Source: Thamnidium elegans (lineage: Eukaryota > Mucoromycota > Mucoromycetes > Mucorales > Mucoraceae). From it: a DNA stretch of 64,000 bases. The translations under genes were made by a program, and so were the position numbers. Below, piece by piece: positions 34,656-47,289 of the stretch. The notes beneath the pieces are model-generated. The model worked only from the letters and a program-made list of their open reading frames with translations. It searched no databases and was not told where the DNA came from. The stretch's first letter is position 1, and each line of letters opens with the position of its first letter. The DNA lies in contig JAIXMG010000016.1 of NCBI GenBank assembly GCA_025201345.1, forward strand, positions 310,001-374,000, read 5' to 3'.

Positions 34656-37076
34656 GCCGTGATTGAAAAAAAAATTATTTAATCGGATGTCGAAACCATA
34701 CACGTGTCTATTTAGCTTATTTCAAAAAGATGCTTTTTTTTTTGTTGTTGTTAGGTTCTTAGGTAATTGAGAATACTTGGTTGTTATGCATTTTCCCTTA
34801 ACCCTCGTCTTTAATACAAAACGTGTTGTAAGAGAAGGTTGTTCGTTTTTAGTATGTCCAAGTGAGGAATTAAACCTTTTGCGAGTTTGAGGGATTGTGA
34901 TTGAACTTATTTCAAACACTGCATAAACACCTTCACATTCAAGGGTGATGAGCGCATTGATATTCTATTTTGTAGCTTAACCGTATTTTACAGTCTCAAA
35001 TACTTGTTTTTTTCGGGTTGTTGAAACGCAATTTAATGAAAATATCTAATATCATCATCGACAAGAAAAGTCGCTAGTTTATGCCTACAAAAAAAAAAAA
35101 AAAAAAAAAATGGCCGTAGTTACTAACTTTTTATGACAGCGACTGTAATTGTAAATAGAGTCGTCCACATTTTACTGCTGTATACAGTACAGTAATGTGA
35201 GGCTCACTGATGTCAGTCTACGGTAAAAATAATTAAGTAGTAAGAATTGATACCGACGACTTTTATATTTTAATGTCCTTGATGATATTACTTTTTCTCT
35301 AATAATGAATCATACGCGTATGTTTTATTCTTTGATATGATAGCATCCATAATACCTGGCAGTCGTAATAGTGCAATGCATGAATAGAAGTGCTCAATTA
35401 GCATTATTTTGGTACCTATTTTTAAACTCAAAAATATTCCAACATTTGTGCATAAATGGTATTACTATCCAAACGGGTAATACATATAAAAACATCGATA
35501 ATAGTGTCTAGCAAAATACAAAGTAAGTTAGCAGGGCAAATAATGTGGTTTATTCTTAAAGGACAGGACAGTTTATTGCTAAGTGAGTATTTACGCCCGT
35601 GTTTACTGCATTACGCTTCCTCTTTTTTCGACACGGCTTTTATTTTATAAATTGATTTTTATATGTATTTACTTTCCTTGCTTTCATTCAGTTCAATATC
35701 TCACCCTTATTACTGCATGCAACTCTTCAGGCGCATGGCCTTTACACACACCCCTTTTCTTTCGACACTTTGATTAATAGAACCAACCCTCTTTAAAAAG
35801 AGCTGCTAATATATTATATATATAAAACTAAAAAAAAAGGGGCGCAAATGAATCTTTCGCATGACCATGGGAGTATGCAAGTAGGTTTAGCAACAAATAA
35901 AATACGCTGTATATATATATAAAGAGGGCAAAAAACGAAATCATTCCTTTTTTCTTTTTATTAATTTCAGTATAGTAACTCGTTTAGACTTGGACTATGC
36001 ACTAGTTGCGAAAGGTTTTTGTCAAAGCGAAATACACTCGTTTTCTCTATTGGATTACCAGCTTTAGGTTGAATGATAAACACTTGGGGGTTGGGGTTAT
36101 TTATTACGAACGCTTTTATTTTTGTGTCTTGAAAGAGTTTCTGCCTTCTTGTGGCAAGGAAAATATTATTGGGAACTGAGAGAAACTTAAAAAAAAAGAA
36201 TTAAACTTTTTAATTAAAACAACTGTATTACATTCATTTCCTGGTTGATGCAACAGCCTTTTATGGCTGTTATTTTTGAACTTGAGTTCACTGCCTACAG
36301 TAATTAACTTGTAAATTTTGTTTTTTTTGTATGTGAAGGCCTGTGAAAGTTATATCTTTAATATATGTTTTAATATTCAAACAAGTAAATAGCATCAAAT
36401 ACTTTTTTTTTTCCGCATAAACAAGGCGCGTGAAAAAAATAATCACATGCATTCGACGTCAGAGATTCAATTATTGCATTATAAAACAAACAAATGCAGC
36501 CTCAATGTATTGGGCGTTTGTGTGCGACAAATAATGGAGGTCTAGAAGTAACTAAGGGTGAGAGAAAAACCAGTATCTTATTTTTTTTTGGCAGCTGAGC
36601 ATTGATCTTATTTAAGGATCATCACACATGATTAAAACAAATAAATGTGTAGAATGACGAAAAGTTTCTCTTGGGGGACTGTACGGATAAAATATACAGC
36701 CATGATGTTGCTAAGGAAAAAAAGTTCATCATCTGGTGTAGATCTTGTTCGGTTTAATCGGGAAACATATATATATAAAAAAACTTGACATTTAGCTGCT
36801 TCTAAAAAAAGCATAGTTACTGGTGAACTAATAATTAAACCGGAGAAATATAAGCAAGCGTTTCAAGGAATAAGTTTATACATTTGATTTATTTTTTGGG
36901 TGCTTTTTATATATTATTATTATTAAATGACATATACGTATAAGAAAGAAAGAAAGAAAAAAAAAAGGAAAAAAAAAAAAGAAAAAAAAAAAAAAAAGAG
37001 AAGAAAAAAAGAGAAAAAGAAAAAGGTGGGAATATATATTTTTTTTTTTTGTATGTATCAACACACTTTTTTTTTT
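34566..37076. other. Long intergenic region, no gene recognised
   Basis: About 2.5 kb without a supported exon. It contains T18A19 (about 34620-34656), an A24-type run near 35087-35110, TA repeats, and an A/G-rich stretch around 36943-37025. No tRNA, snRNA or transposon motif was recognised on either strand. Confidence 0.45.
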
Positions 37077-37943
37077 TTAAATGGGTTGGTTTGTCAAGGT
37101 TAAACCAAAAGTACCAAAAGGTGAATATTCAGCATTTGTAGTAGTTGAAGAAGAAGTAGTAGTTGGTACAACATCTTCCATATATTGATATTTGGATTCA
37201 AAAGTAGTTGTAAGTGGTTCTTCAATCACTCGATTCTTTTTCTTTGTAGTTGTTGTAGGTTGGGCTGCTTGTTTTGTTGTATTGTTTTCACACCTTTGTC
37301 GTTTTTTAATGTTATCTGTTTTCATTGATAATGGTCTCTTTTCATGATGCAATTTTAAACTTTAAAAAAAAAAAAATTAAATTTTTATATATACATTAAT
37401 TAAAAAAAAACTTACTATAATCCACAAGCATTACATAACGGTGCTCCGTCCAAATCACGTCTCCAAAGTGGCGTAGTAGACGTACCACAATTAGAACATA
37501 ACGGCTGAACAATATTCTCATCCTCTCCTTTTAAATCTTTACGAGACGATTGAGGTTTTAAATATTTAGGTCTAGGCGCATTATGCAATTTTAAACTATA
37601 TAGAACGTTAATACGTACCCTTTTTTTATATATATATTTACGTAACTTACTATAGACCACAAGCGTTACAAAGTAATTCATCATTAGCTGATCTTCTCCA
37701 TAAAGGTGTAGAAGCTGTACTACAGTTACTACAGATCGGTGCTTTTCCTTCGGATGGTGAACTATTAATAGGTGCAGTAGCTCGTCGTTGTGGTATAGAA
37801 GGTGAAATGGGTGATGAGGAAGTCGTATCACATGGAAGAGGTGGAGAAACGGCTCTAGAAGGGGGTAATGATTTAGAATGTTGAGCTGGGTGATGATGAG
37901 AGAAGGTAAAGGATGAGTTTATTTGTTGTTGCTGTTGTATGTT

Positions 37944-37981
<38 letters not shown>

Positions 37982-38354
37982 GCTGCTGCTGTTGATGTTG
38001 TTGTTGCTGCTGCTGCTGTTGATGATGAAGATGATGATGATGATGATGATGATGTTGCTGTTGTTGCTGTTGTTGTTGTTGCAACGTTAATTGAGGTGGT
38101 GGTGGTGGATGTTGTTGAGTAGCTTGTTGAGGCGGCATAAAAAATCTATAAGAAGAAGATGACGATGAAGGAGGGGTTTCATCCATAGATTCTTCTTCAG
38201 GTATAGTAGGGGTAGTAGATAATAATTTACCAGCACTTTCCAATGTTTCTCTTGGTAAAGTAGCTAATAATTTATTATGAAGAGTACCTATTGGTATAGG
38301 AGGCATTGCTTCAGATGAAACATATAATGCAGAACCTTGAATATCATAGTAATC

Positions 38355-38389
<35 letters not shown>

Positions 38390-39032
38390 GGTAAGGTTGA
38401 GGAAGTTGTTGAAGAGTTGGAAAGGACATGTTAATGGGAGAAGTAGCATTTGAATGAATCATTTCATTATAAGAAGAGTTACTACTTGAAATAGGCCAAG
38501 ATTCATTAATTAAGTTATCCAATTGTTGTTCTTCTGTTGGATTTAAATAAGCTTGAATATCAGCACCAAAAGATTTAAATATATCATCTAATTCGATGAC
38601 TTGATCACCTGCTTGGTCTGATGTAAACTGTTGTAGAGTAAATTCTTCTCTTTGACGACTAAAATCTTGTGGGTTGATTGGTTGGTTAAATAATAGTTCT
38701 GCTTGCTTCTTTTGTTGTAAACTAAGTTTTCTTCTATATTCTACTTCCATTGACTCAATCTTTACCTTGCTTTTTGTGGTATTCATATTTTGTGCTTTAA
38801 AATCAAAATTGTCTGGTACTTTAAAATTTGTTGTTGCTTTTTTACTAGTTGGTTTATTTACATTGTGTGCAAACCATAACCTCCAAGATAAATTTTCTAG
38901 TCGTGAGCCATTTTCAAGAGAATCTTTTACTTTTGTACAAACTCTCCATGTCTTTGAAAGATCATCTGAAGAATCATTACCAAAAGGTAAAGATTGTAAA
39001 TTACCTTTAACCTTTAATAGAATAGGTGCCAT
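37077..39032 (-). CDS. Two-finger GATA transcription factor with polyQ
   Basis: Three minus-strand exons (39032-37651, 37595-37416, 37359-37077) give 614 residues. Near the N-terminus is the fungal GATA-factor block [18 protein letters not shown] followed by [14 protein letters not shown]. The middle has several glutamine runs and a histidine run. Two class IVb-like zinc fingers follow, each C-x2-C-x17-C-x2-[16 protein letters not shown]...CNACGL and [15 protein letters not shown]...CNACGL. The N-terminal block recalls nitrogen-regulatory GATA factors (AreA/Nit2/Gaf1), but two fingers are more usual in iron regulators (Sre/Urbs1), whose Cys-rich linker is absent here. Each finger ends at a phase-2 intron inside the Tyr codon after GL. 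Confidence 0.9.
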
Positions 39033-39502
39033 TTTTTAAATATTATTTTTTTTTATTTATTATTATAATAATAATAATAGTTAAGGGGGAGAAAAAGAAG
39101 ATAAGACCTTTTTTTTTTTTTGTGGAATGAAAAAAAAAAAAAAAAAGGAAAAAAGGCGGAGAAAGAAATATTGAAAGCAAGGGGAAAAGAAGAGCTTCCA
39201 AAAAAATAAAACTTACTTTCAATTGCGATACATTCTTCCAATCATATTCATTTAACATATCATCAGCCAATACTTGAAAAAAGATGGCAAACGGCGGGTA
39301 AAATAAACTTCTTTTTTCCCCTGGCAACTATATTTTTATTTTTATTTTCTGTAACCCCGATACAAATGATTGGCTTATAAATGTTGTTATTTGTTGTTAT
39401 GGTGCACAACCCCACAATTTTTTTTTTTTTTTTCATCAGTTGTTGTGTATGTATATATGTGCACGGTCAAGTTCAAACGCTCCCTTAATTTATTATTATT
39501 AT
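39033..39502. other. Intergenic between GATA factor and uridine kinase
   Basis: The upstream region of the GATA gene and downstream end of the kinase gene. A minus-strand open frame near 39210-39327 (ADDMLNEYDWKNVSQLK before a GTAAGT) looks protein-like, but no acceptor lies between it and the GATA start codon; it may be a spliced 5' leader. There are TAT-repeat and A-run tracts. Confidence 0.4.
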
Positions 39503-40622
39503 TTATTTAGGAATGTTTTTATATGAGCTATTGACAGTTTGAGCTAATATTTCAGCTGCACCAGAATGGATGATTTCTTTCTTCTTTTGCTCTTGTTCTA
39601 CTGAACGAGACTCCAAGTATTCTTCAATACGGTTAGACATGACGGTTAATGCAATCGTGTTTTCTATGCCTCTAGGAATCACAATATCGGCATATTTTTT
39701 ACTCTAGCAAAAAGAAAAAAAAAATTAACAACATAAAATCATGTAATAACCAAAATAATACTAACAGGTAAAATATATTCTTCATACATGGGTTTAACTC
39801 GTTCGACATATTCCATCAAAACTTGCTTAATAGTCAATGTTTTACCACTTCTAACCTTTGTTTTACGTACTCGTCTAGCTAATCTTTCATCACTATCTTC
39901 ATCAATAAAGACCTTCATAAACATCAGGTCACGCACTTCTTTTTGATATAATAAAAGAGTTCCCTCCACTAATATAACATCGACAGGTTCCATAACACGT
40001 GTACACTTTCTATTTATTACAGCACTAGTTAACAAGAATTTCTTTTTATATGTTTGTTTGTCATCATTTTAGATACCTTGTATGGTTAGATGAGTCCCAT
40101 TCAGGGACAACAGTTGCTTTACCAGACAATAAAGAATTGATAGTGTCTTTTAATAATTCTAAATCAAACGCATCTTTTTTTTTTTTTTTTGAAAAAATAA
40201 GCAATCAATATACTAAGAAGGGAGAATACAAACTTACTGGGATGATCAGTATAGAATTCGCCAGCCTCGTAATCAATTCTTTCTTGAGGTGTCAATTCAC
40301 GGTAAAACTGAGTTAAACTAATAAGTGCAACCTTGGTAGCGTATTTTTTGTTTAACCGAGCGGTTAGTGCATCACAAAAAGCTTTCTAAAATAACGTGAT
40401 AAGTGTGTGTGGGTAATTTTATGCTTTTTTTATTATTACTTTTCCACTATCGGCGCCTCCGGCAACAGCTATAGCCATAGGCGTTTTTATAGACACTTTA
40501 AAGTAACTAAGTTTATTATGTTATTAATGCTTTTCGAAAACACAAAAAGAGAAAGAAAAAAAAAAGTCGTTTTTTTTTTATTATTACTTGGGATCAGCAT
40601 ATTTAGTTGGGTCAATGGACAT
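39503..40622 (-). CDS. URK1: Uridine/cytidine kinase
   Basis: Six minus-strand exons (40622-40588, 40506-40440, 40385-40238, 40173-40077, 40009-39766, 39703-39503) join to 263 residues. The P-loop is GGADSGK, an allowed variant of GxxxxGK. Family blocks follow: LISLTQFYRELTPQER with the base-binding region, FYTDHPNAFDLELL, MEPVDVILVEGTLL (Walker B-like), MKVFIDEDSDERLARRV (lid), and VIPRGIENTIAL near the C-terminus. The enzyme phosphorylates uridine and cytidine to UMP and CMP in pyrimidine salvage. The start is set by a 35-nt first exon (MSIDPTKYADP) whose splice to NYFKVSIKTPMAIAVAGG keeps frame. The size matches the short form without a UPRT domain. Confidence 0.93.
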
Positions 40623-41004
40623 TGTGTATAAAAAAAAAAGTAAGGTTGTATTTAGTAAGATATAAAAAAAAAATTTTTTTTTAGGTGATAGAAGTGAAAG
40701 AAAAAGTTTGCACCAATAAAACAAAAGGTGACGTTTATTTTTTTCCTACCAATCATAAACAAGATCTCGATTAAACCCACCACACACATTCTTAAAAATT
40801 GCATATTTGGGCCCAAATTTTTTTTTCTTCTTTTTTTCACCCCCCTTTTTTTTTTTTTTTCTTCTTTTACACATATATTTTTTTTACAACAGATAATATA
40901 GAAAGAAAAAAAAAAAAACTATATACATCGTATATATTTGAGAGAGAGACCAAAAAAAAAAAGCAACAAAAAACAACCCTTTTTTTTTAAAAAAAAGAAA
41001 AAAA
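40623..41004. other. Divergent promoter of uridine kinase and RRM gene
   Basis: A/T-tract-rich region with T9A9-like and T8A8 junctions immediately before the start at 41005. GA-rich GAGAGAGACC occurs near 40941. No coding exon is seen. Confidence 0.45.
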
Positions 41005-42468
41005 ATGATGATTAGTGAACCAACACCGTTTTCTCATCCTTTTAATTTTAATGACATTCAAAGAGTTCATCCCCTTTCTGCTTCACCGGGTAACTCTTTC
41101 TTCCGTACAACTTCTCCTATTCAGTCTAGTTCAACTAATATGGATGATGTTACCACAATATTTGTGGTTGGGTTTCCCGAAGATATGGCCGAAAGAGAAT
41201 TCCAAAACATGTTTACGTTTTGTCAAGGTTTTGAAGCAGCTTCATTAAAATGGCATTGTAAAGATGGTGAAGAAGATAATATTCCAACCAACGGTGGCAA
41301 AAAACAAATGGTAAGACAAACATTTATTTATTTATTTCTGCTTATTAATTTGGTAATCTAGATTGGATTTGCTAGATTTCGTACTCGTTTAGAAGCAGTT
41401 GAAGCAATTGATGTGCTAAGTGGTAAAAAGATTGATCAAGAAAAAGGAACTGTATTGAAAGCTGAGATGGCTAAAAAGAACTTGCATATTAAGAGAGGAT
41501 CTGCTACCCAGACTTCAACCTCTACTTCAAGTTCTACTTCTACTTCAACCATGGCTGCTCCTATTTCAACCATTGTACCCACACCTTCTTCTGAGTCTTC
41601 TTCTTTAAAGACAAGATATGATTCTTTCTCTCCTTTACCAAGTGATTTACTTTCACAAGAATATGAATCGCCTTCATTTAATGATTCCCTTTTTGGTATT
41701 CGATCTCAATCTTTTGATCAAGACTTGGGTTTCATTACCTCTCGTGCATTTAGTTTACATTCTCAACCTCAACAACCTCAACAGCAGCAACAAAACATAC
41801 AACAGCAGCAACAAAACATACAGCAGCAGCAGCAGCAACAACAACAAATTCATCAACAGCATTCCATTCAACAGCATCAGCATAATATTCATCAACAGCA
41901 TATTCATCTCCAGCATCAACAACAATTAAAAATGATGAATGATCTTGACAACTCTGATCCATACCATTACTTGAGCAAGTCCTCACCAGTACCTATTGAC
42001 AGATTTGAGAATACGTTGGAACACGACTTGATGCGGATGGGCTCGTTGTCGATTAGTTCGTCCATGGACTTGAGATCGCCGTCGCCCATTACTTCGCGTT
42101 TGCCAAACCCGGCGGACCAAAATCCCCCCTGTAATACGCTCTATGTTGGAAATTTACCACCCAATACCTCGGAAGAAGAACTAAGACAGGTGTTTTCAAA
42201 CTGCAAAGGGTACCGTCGTATGTGCTTTCGCACCAAGCCTCAAGGCCCCATGTGCTTTGTTGAATTTGAAGATATTGTATACGCCTCGCAGGCTTTGAAT
42301 GAATTACAAGGGCATAATTTAACAAACTCCGTCAAAGGTGGAATTCGTTTGTCGTATAGTAAAAATCCGCTATTTATTAAACCAAACAAAGAGAATGGTT
42401 TAATGAGTTTCAAGCAAATGGGTAATGCTCTTATGAATAGAGACTTTATGTTTGACCCTCAGTTATAA
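41005..42468 (+). CDS. Two-RRM RNA-binding protein, Whi3/Scw1-like
   Basis: Two exons (41005-41310, 41362-42468) give 470 residues. RRM1 (about 50-140) has [17 protein letters not shown] as RNP2 and [16 protein letters not shown] as RNP1. A serine/threonine stretch and a long glutamine/histidine-rich region follow. RRM2 (about 375-450) has [19 protein letters not shown] and [17 protein letters not shown], then [19 protein letters not shown]. This layout, with a polyQ tract and a C-terminal RRM ending LSYSKNPL, is that of S. cerevisiae Whi3 and S. pombe Scw1, which bind mRNAs and, for Whi3, condense through polyQ. In filamentous fungi Whi3 organises cyclin and polarity mRNAs. The intron lies inside RRM1. 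Confidence 0.9.
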
Positions 42469-43956
42469 TTTTACTTTCTTTTTTTTTTTCTTATTATTTA
42501 ATTATTTAATTATTAGACACTTTTTTTTTCTTCTCTTTTATTATTACTTTTTTTTTCTTATTATATTATTATCCCCCCCAGACCCAGACCCCCCCCCCCC
42601 CCTTAACATACAAAACAAAAAAAAATATATACAGTCATCTAATCCCTTTCCCCACAAAAAAAAACTTTAAAAAATGTATTTACTTTTTTTTTTTTTTTGA
42701 AAATAAATAAATAAAAATATATCTTGTTATGTTCATTAAAAAAAACCGAGTTTGGTTATAGATCATCTTATAATTGCAGTAACACATGGGGTAAGAACAG
42801 TGCAAAAAAGAATCTTCTGTGTAAATAAATTATTAGTCCGCACACCCCCGTGGTATCCTCTTGCTGAGTCATGTATAGTTTGTTAAATTGAAACAAAAAA
42901 AAGTACTGTCAAAAAATATATACGTTTTATGTGTGTGCAAGTATAGTGTATCCGACATCTCTATACCTTTTTTTTTTTTCATATAGCCGCTACTTTGGGC
43001 GAAAAAAAAGTGTTTTTTTTTCTAAAAAAAAAATACAAAGAGTTGCAGTTCTTGTTAAATTGATATAAAACTCGGCATAACATCTTTTAATATATATGCC
43101 CGTCTAGAGAAATAGAACAAACATCTGGTAATTTTTTTTTAGGGCACAATTTGAAATTAAAGTTAATTTACTTTGTACTCACTTGAAGCAATCCCCCCCT
43201 TCCACTTTGTCAAAAAAAAAGGGGGGGGATTCCAATGAAATAACAGGAGTAATATTCATAATGTCTTCGTATTGACACTTGGCAAAAGCTTTTTATCAAT
43301 AGAGTTTTCTTTAATACTAGTTGTTTTTTTTTAAATAAATTCAATTAATGTGTATTCTTATTATCAAAGTCTTGGTTTATCGATTCAGTTTTATGTTGTT
43401 TAAAGAAGATACTACTCCGCTATAGAAATTTGACAATGAAATAGTGAGCACTAAGTGGCTCCAAATTGTATAGTGTTAATAATTTAGAGCACATCATATA
43501 TATGTAAGATGTCAATGCATTTAAGATTTGTTTTTCGTTTTAACTAATCAAACTTCGAGTATTTCATGCAAAGTCGTCTAAATGACTTCCTGATTAATTA
43601 GGACTACTATTATATTGTCAGAGTTTTTTTTTTTTTTTTTACCTAAATAAAAAGAACATCCTCTCTCTTCCTTCGGTGATAGATTTATACGGCTCCAAGT
43701 TTTATTCAAGATGTAAGCATATTGTATTGTGTGTGTATCTATTCGCAATAGATCAAACAAATTGTTACTTTTTAAATCATTTGAATGACCTGCTTTGTCA
43801 GACTTTGTCAGAAAAGAGCTGTCCCAAACGTACATCCAATAGAATACGACGGAGAAATATATCCGCGACTATCAATGCAGCTATTTGTCTGCATTTGTAA
43901 ATATTATTCTTTTTTTATATCTCTTTCTTTCTTTTTTTTTAAAAAAAAAAAAAAAA
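42469..43956. other. Intergenic, no gene recognised
   Basis: AT-rich with C-runs near 42575-42602, several T-run/A-run junctions (for example 43013-43031 and T10A17 directly before the start at 43957) and a G9 run near 43222. No exon, RNA gene or transposon remnant is recognised on either strand. Confidence 0.45.
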
Positions 43957-45148
43957 ATGAAAAACATTGTGATTGTTGGTGGTGGGTTTGCTGGTACTCA
44001 AGTAGCTAAAGCTTTAGAAAAACAACTGGTCAAATTAAAAGACGAAGAATGTCGTATTATTCTAGTAGAAAAGGTATACAGATATAAAAATTTATAATAT
44101 ATCATTCTTACGTTATTATTTTTAGAAAACACATTTCTATCATTCGATCGCAGGCCTTCGTTGTGCAGTAGTAGACTGGGATAAGAAAGTGATGATTCCT
44201 TATACTAACCTATTCCAAGAAAAGAAAAACACGGTTGTACAAGCATCGGCTATGCAGTTAGAAAAACATCAAGTTGTATTAGACAAGGCAGTTCCCGAAT
44301 TTGGAACGACGATTCCATACGACTATTTAGTTATTACAACAGGCACACGTTACCCGGCACCGGCCAAAGCCACTGCCTTGGACTACGATACCACACACGC
44401 AGATTTAAGCAATATCCGTCAACAGGTCAAAGCAGCTAAATCGATCGTTATTGTAGGCGGAGGACCTGTCGGTCTCGAGTTGGCAGGAGAGATCCACGAT
44501 GTATATCCCAGTACCAAAATCACCATTGTTCATACCGAACCCGAGATCTTGAGCGATGTGCCTAAAGTTCGCACCAGAATGCTGGATCTGTTAAAGAAGA
44601 ATGGGATTGAGCTTGTGACAAACGATTCCGTCATGATTCCGTCATCGGTCCAAGAAACGCTCTACCATCCTCAGAATAATGTTGTAGAGACAGAAGGTGG
44701 CAAATGCTTTCAAGATGTAGATTTGGTCATGCTGGCGTTTGGTAACCGTCCCGAGACTGATTGGTTAAAGAGTGCAGGCGTGCTTGCTGAAAACGGATAC
44801 GTCAAGGTCAAGGACACGTATCAAGTGGATCACGCTGATTTTAGTCACGTCTTGGTGATGGGTGACGCTGCTGATTTCAAGGAAACTAAATTGGCGTACC
44901 GTATTACAGGACACGTACCGACTGTAGTCCAAAATATCGTGCAGATGGCTGTCAAGAACCAAAGCCCCACAGGCAAGTATAAGAAGGCCCCTGATGCTAT
45001 GGTTATCACGTTCGGCCAATCGCAGGGTGTTGGACTCTTGCCGTTCTTTGGTATCACAGTAGGTAGTTGGCCCGTGTCACTGGTCAAAAGCAAAAACTTG
45101 TTTCTTGGTCAAAGTTGGGATACTTTAAACCAAAAAGAACCCTCGTAA
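43957..45148 (+). CDS. AIF/FSP1-like NAD(P)H:quinone oxidoreductase
   Basis: Two exons (43957-44073, 44126-45148) give 379 residues, like AIFM2/FSP1 and fungal Aif1-related proteins. The N-terminal FAD dinucleotide fold is NIVIVGGGFAGTQVAKAL. Then come FYHSIAGLRCAVV, PYDYLVITTGTRYP, the NAD(P)H fold KSIVIVGGGPVGLELAGEI, LVMLAFGNRPETDWL and the second FAD contact HVLVMGDAADFKETK. Near the C-terminus GQSQGVGLLPFFG and a hydrophobic stretch are seen. Family members reduce quinones such as ubiquinone with NAD(P)H; animal FSP1 blocks ferroptosis, and yeast Aif1 is linked to cell death. No N-terminal targeting peptide is visible. Codons are more GC-ending in the second half than in neighbouring genes. 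Confidence 0.92.
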
Positions 45149-45870
45149 GTTGTTTAGATAAAAAAAAAAAGGAGGGGGGTGTTATTATGTACTCACTCGT
45201 ATTAGGTTATAGATTAAATACCAAGTCTTTCTCGTTAACTAGTACTTTATGTGTTGTTATGGTTACTTTGGCAATCAGTTGGAAAGCATTATACTAATAA
45301 ATTTAGTCATGCATGTATTTACATGGCTGTGTTACGAAAAAAAAATCCCTTCCCCGTATCTCATCATGTTTCTTTTTTTTTTTATTTTATTTTCATCCCT
45401 CTTTTCTTTTTTCTTTTTTTATCAAATATGATTTTTCAAACATGTTGATCCATTATTTGAGATAACATGGATAAGTGTATTTTTTTCTTTGTATAGCATT
45501 AAAATAAAAAAGATGCTTGATCGAGATTCACCGTATTTGTTTAAGGAGATATTTTTGATGAAAATGGAAATAGGCAATTTTATTTGAGGACAATTAAATT
45601 TATTAAAACAATTTTAACAGAGAAAAGTTTGAGGGAGAGGAGGTATAACTTTGGGGGAAGAGGGTTTGGGACCAAGCCAAGTGGTTTTTAACAAGGTACA
45701 GTTTGGCGTAGGGCTCTGTGAGCCAAACACACTACTGTCCCGGTTTAAACTAGCCTCTATCAAGGAAGCGTTTTTTTCAGCGCGCTCCTTTTTTTTTTAA
45801 AAAAAAAGAAAAGAAATATTTTTAGTTTCTTAGTATTCATAAGTGTGGTGTTTATAATAAATGTACTAAC
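45149..45870. other. Intergenic / 3' region
   Basis: Lies after the FSP1-like gene. It contains T11A8 near 45788-45807 and no recognisable exon. A minus-strand frame continues past the donor at 45870 through this region for a short way but reads as intron-like low complexity. Confidence 0.4.
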
Positions 45871-47270
45871 CTTGACGAGAAGCAAAGCAGCAACCACGGA
45901 CTCAAAGAACTTAGTAATGTTGTCGACTTCAATGGGCATTCGCAGAGTACGACCAACATTTTCAGCCACGTATCCTCTTCCAGTTTTCTCAAAGCGGACA
46001 CCTATAATTGCGCCTTTTAAGCCTAAAGTTGAAATCAAAACATTAATTAAACCAAAGATTTGGAGAGCTCTATAAGAATTTTTATAAAGATTAAATTTAC
46101 CACAGAATTGGAGGTTTAGGACTTGAAGTTCTTTTGCATCATCATCATCAAGCTTAGCAAGCTTGACAATTTGATCCAAAATGCACTTCCCCTCAAGCAT
46201 TACTTTTGTAGCGTCAGAAACGCATTTTTTCTCAATGTCTCCATTTCTGGCAAATTCTACATTACAAACATCGTAAAATAGTTCTTTATAATGTAAGCAA
46301 ATTCTCAGATCTACTTTGAAAGCGCCCCTGATACAATTATCGAATGATTTGGCTATCTTCTGGGCCTCCTTGCTTTCATTGTTCTCCGTTTCGCCGCTAT
46401 ATAACATGGTTTTTTTTTATCAGCAATATATTAAAGAAAAACTTAAGTATAACACCTACTACTTTAGCACAAGACGAGAGCCTTCAAACAAAGTACTAAA
46501 AATCGGCTCATAGTATCTGGAGACGATATCCTGCTCGCTCATGCTTTTCCAAGTACTCAAAACATTTTGCCTATAGACAAACTCTTCAAGCCTAAAAACA
46601 AAGAAATTATGTGGTAAGTACCAAAAAGTATGTAAATATGTAGAACCGAACTTACCAGCGAGAGTAAATGCGGAATGATCTATTCTCAAGACCAGGAGCA
46701 GCCAAAGGGATCAGCTTCAAACTGTCAAAATACTTATCTTCCAGCTTCATCTTCAGCTAGGGACATATTTAATAATAGTAATAATAATAGTAATATAATA
46801 TATATATTTACTAACCATCACATGAGCTTTTAAGATTCCTTTAATAGCTTCGTCGAATGTGAATGTCATTTCTTCAAAGCTATTATTCTCCTTAAATTCT
46901 TTAAAAAGGTTATTTTCAACCTTGATAAACTCTTTAGTATCCTCTGAGAGATATACTATCGAGTTATACGCTAGACTATAAAAAATAAAGTTTATTTGTT
47001 CCTATAGTTCCTTGTTCTTTCACGAATAGCATAATTTACTTACTAACAAATATTTTTTTTTTCATATTTCCAAGAGAATAGTACCTTGGATACAAGGATT
47101 TACATTCAACAGCAAGCTTATCGATTATATCCAAGTAATGGATCTATCAAATTAATAATCTATGAGTGTTACTTTCTTAAAAATTTGAGCTACCGTATTT
47201 GGATATACCTCTCTTTCTTGCTCACTGTTTTCGTCTTCTTCGATAATAAGCCTCCTCCTTTTATTTGAGA
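45871..47270 (-). pseudogene. Lineage-specific multi-exon gene, probably broken
   Basis: A series of exon-like blocks on the minus strand share phases: 47270-47173, 47146-about 47045, 46975-46816, 46756-46656, 46591-46463, 46396-46101, 46022-45871. Readable parts include KRRRLIIEEDENSEQERE, IHYLDIIDKLAVECKSLYP, VYLSEDTKEFIKVENNLF, ENRSFRIYSRWLEEFVYRQ, ARNGDIEKKCVSDATKVM and GLKGAIIGVRFEKTGRGY. I recognise no known domain; the charged start and repeated helical composition suggest a family private to Mucorales-like fungi. No phase-compatible splice joins the second and third blocks (an A10 run lies there), and the 5' end stops at a GC-rich foreign segment, so the copy is likely dead. Confidence 0.45.
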
Positions 47271-47289
47271 GAGAGGTTAGAAGTGCCCA

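Noticed and set aside
36876..37064. Phenylalanine-rich minus-strand open frame
   Set aside because: Produced by an A/G-rich tract read on the opposite strand; low complexity.
34566..37076. Search for tRNA genes, CRISPR arrays, bacterial-type terminators or an rRNA in the long gaps
   Set aside because: No cloverleaf or B-box, no regularly spaced repeats and no rRNA-like sequence was found in any gap.
39043..39327. Minus-strand open frame upstream of the GATA factor (ADDMLNEYDWKNVSQLK)
   Set aside because: It ends in a good donor, but no AG acceptor lies close before the GATA start codon. It may be a spliced 5' leader, but a coding extension is not supported.
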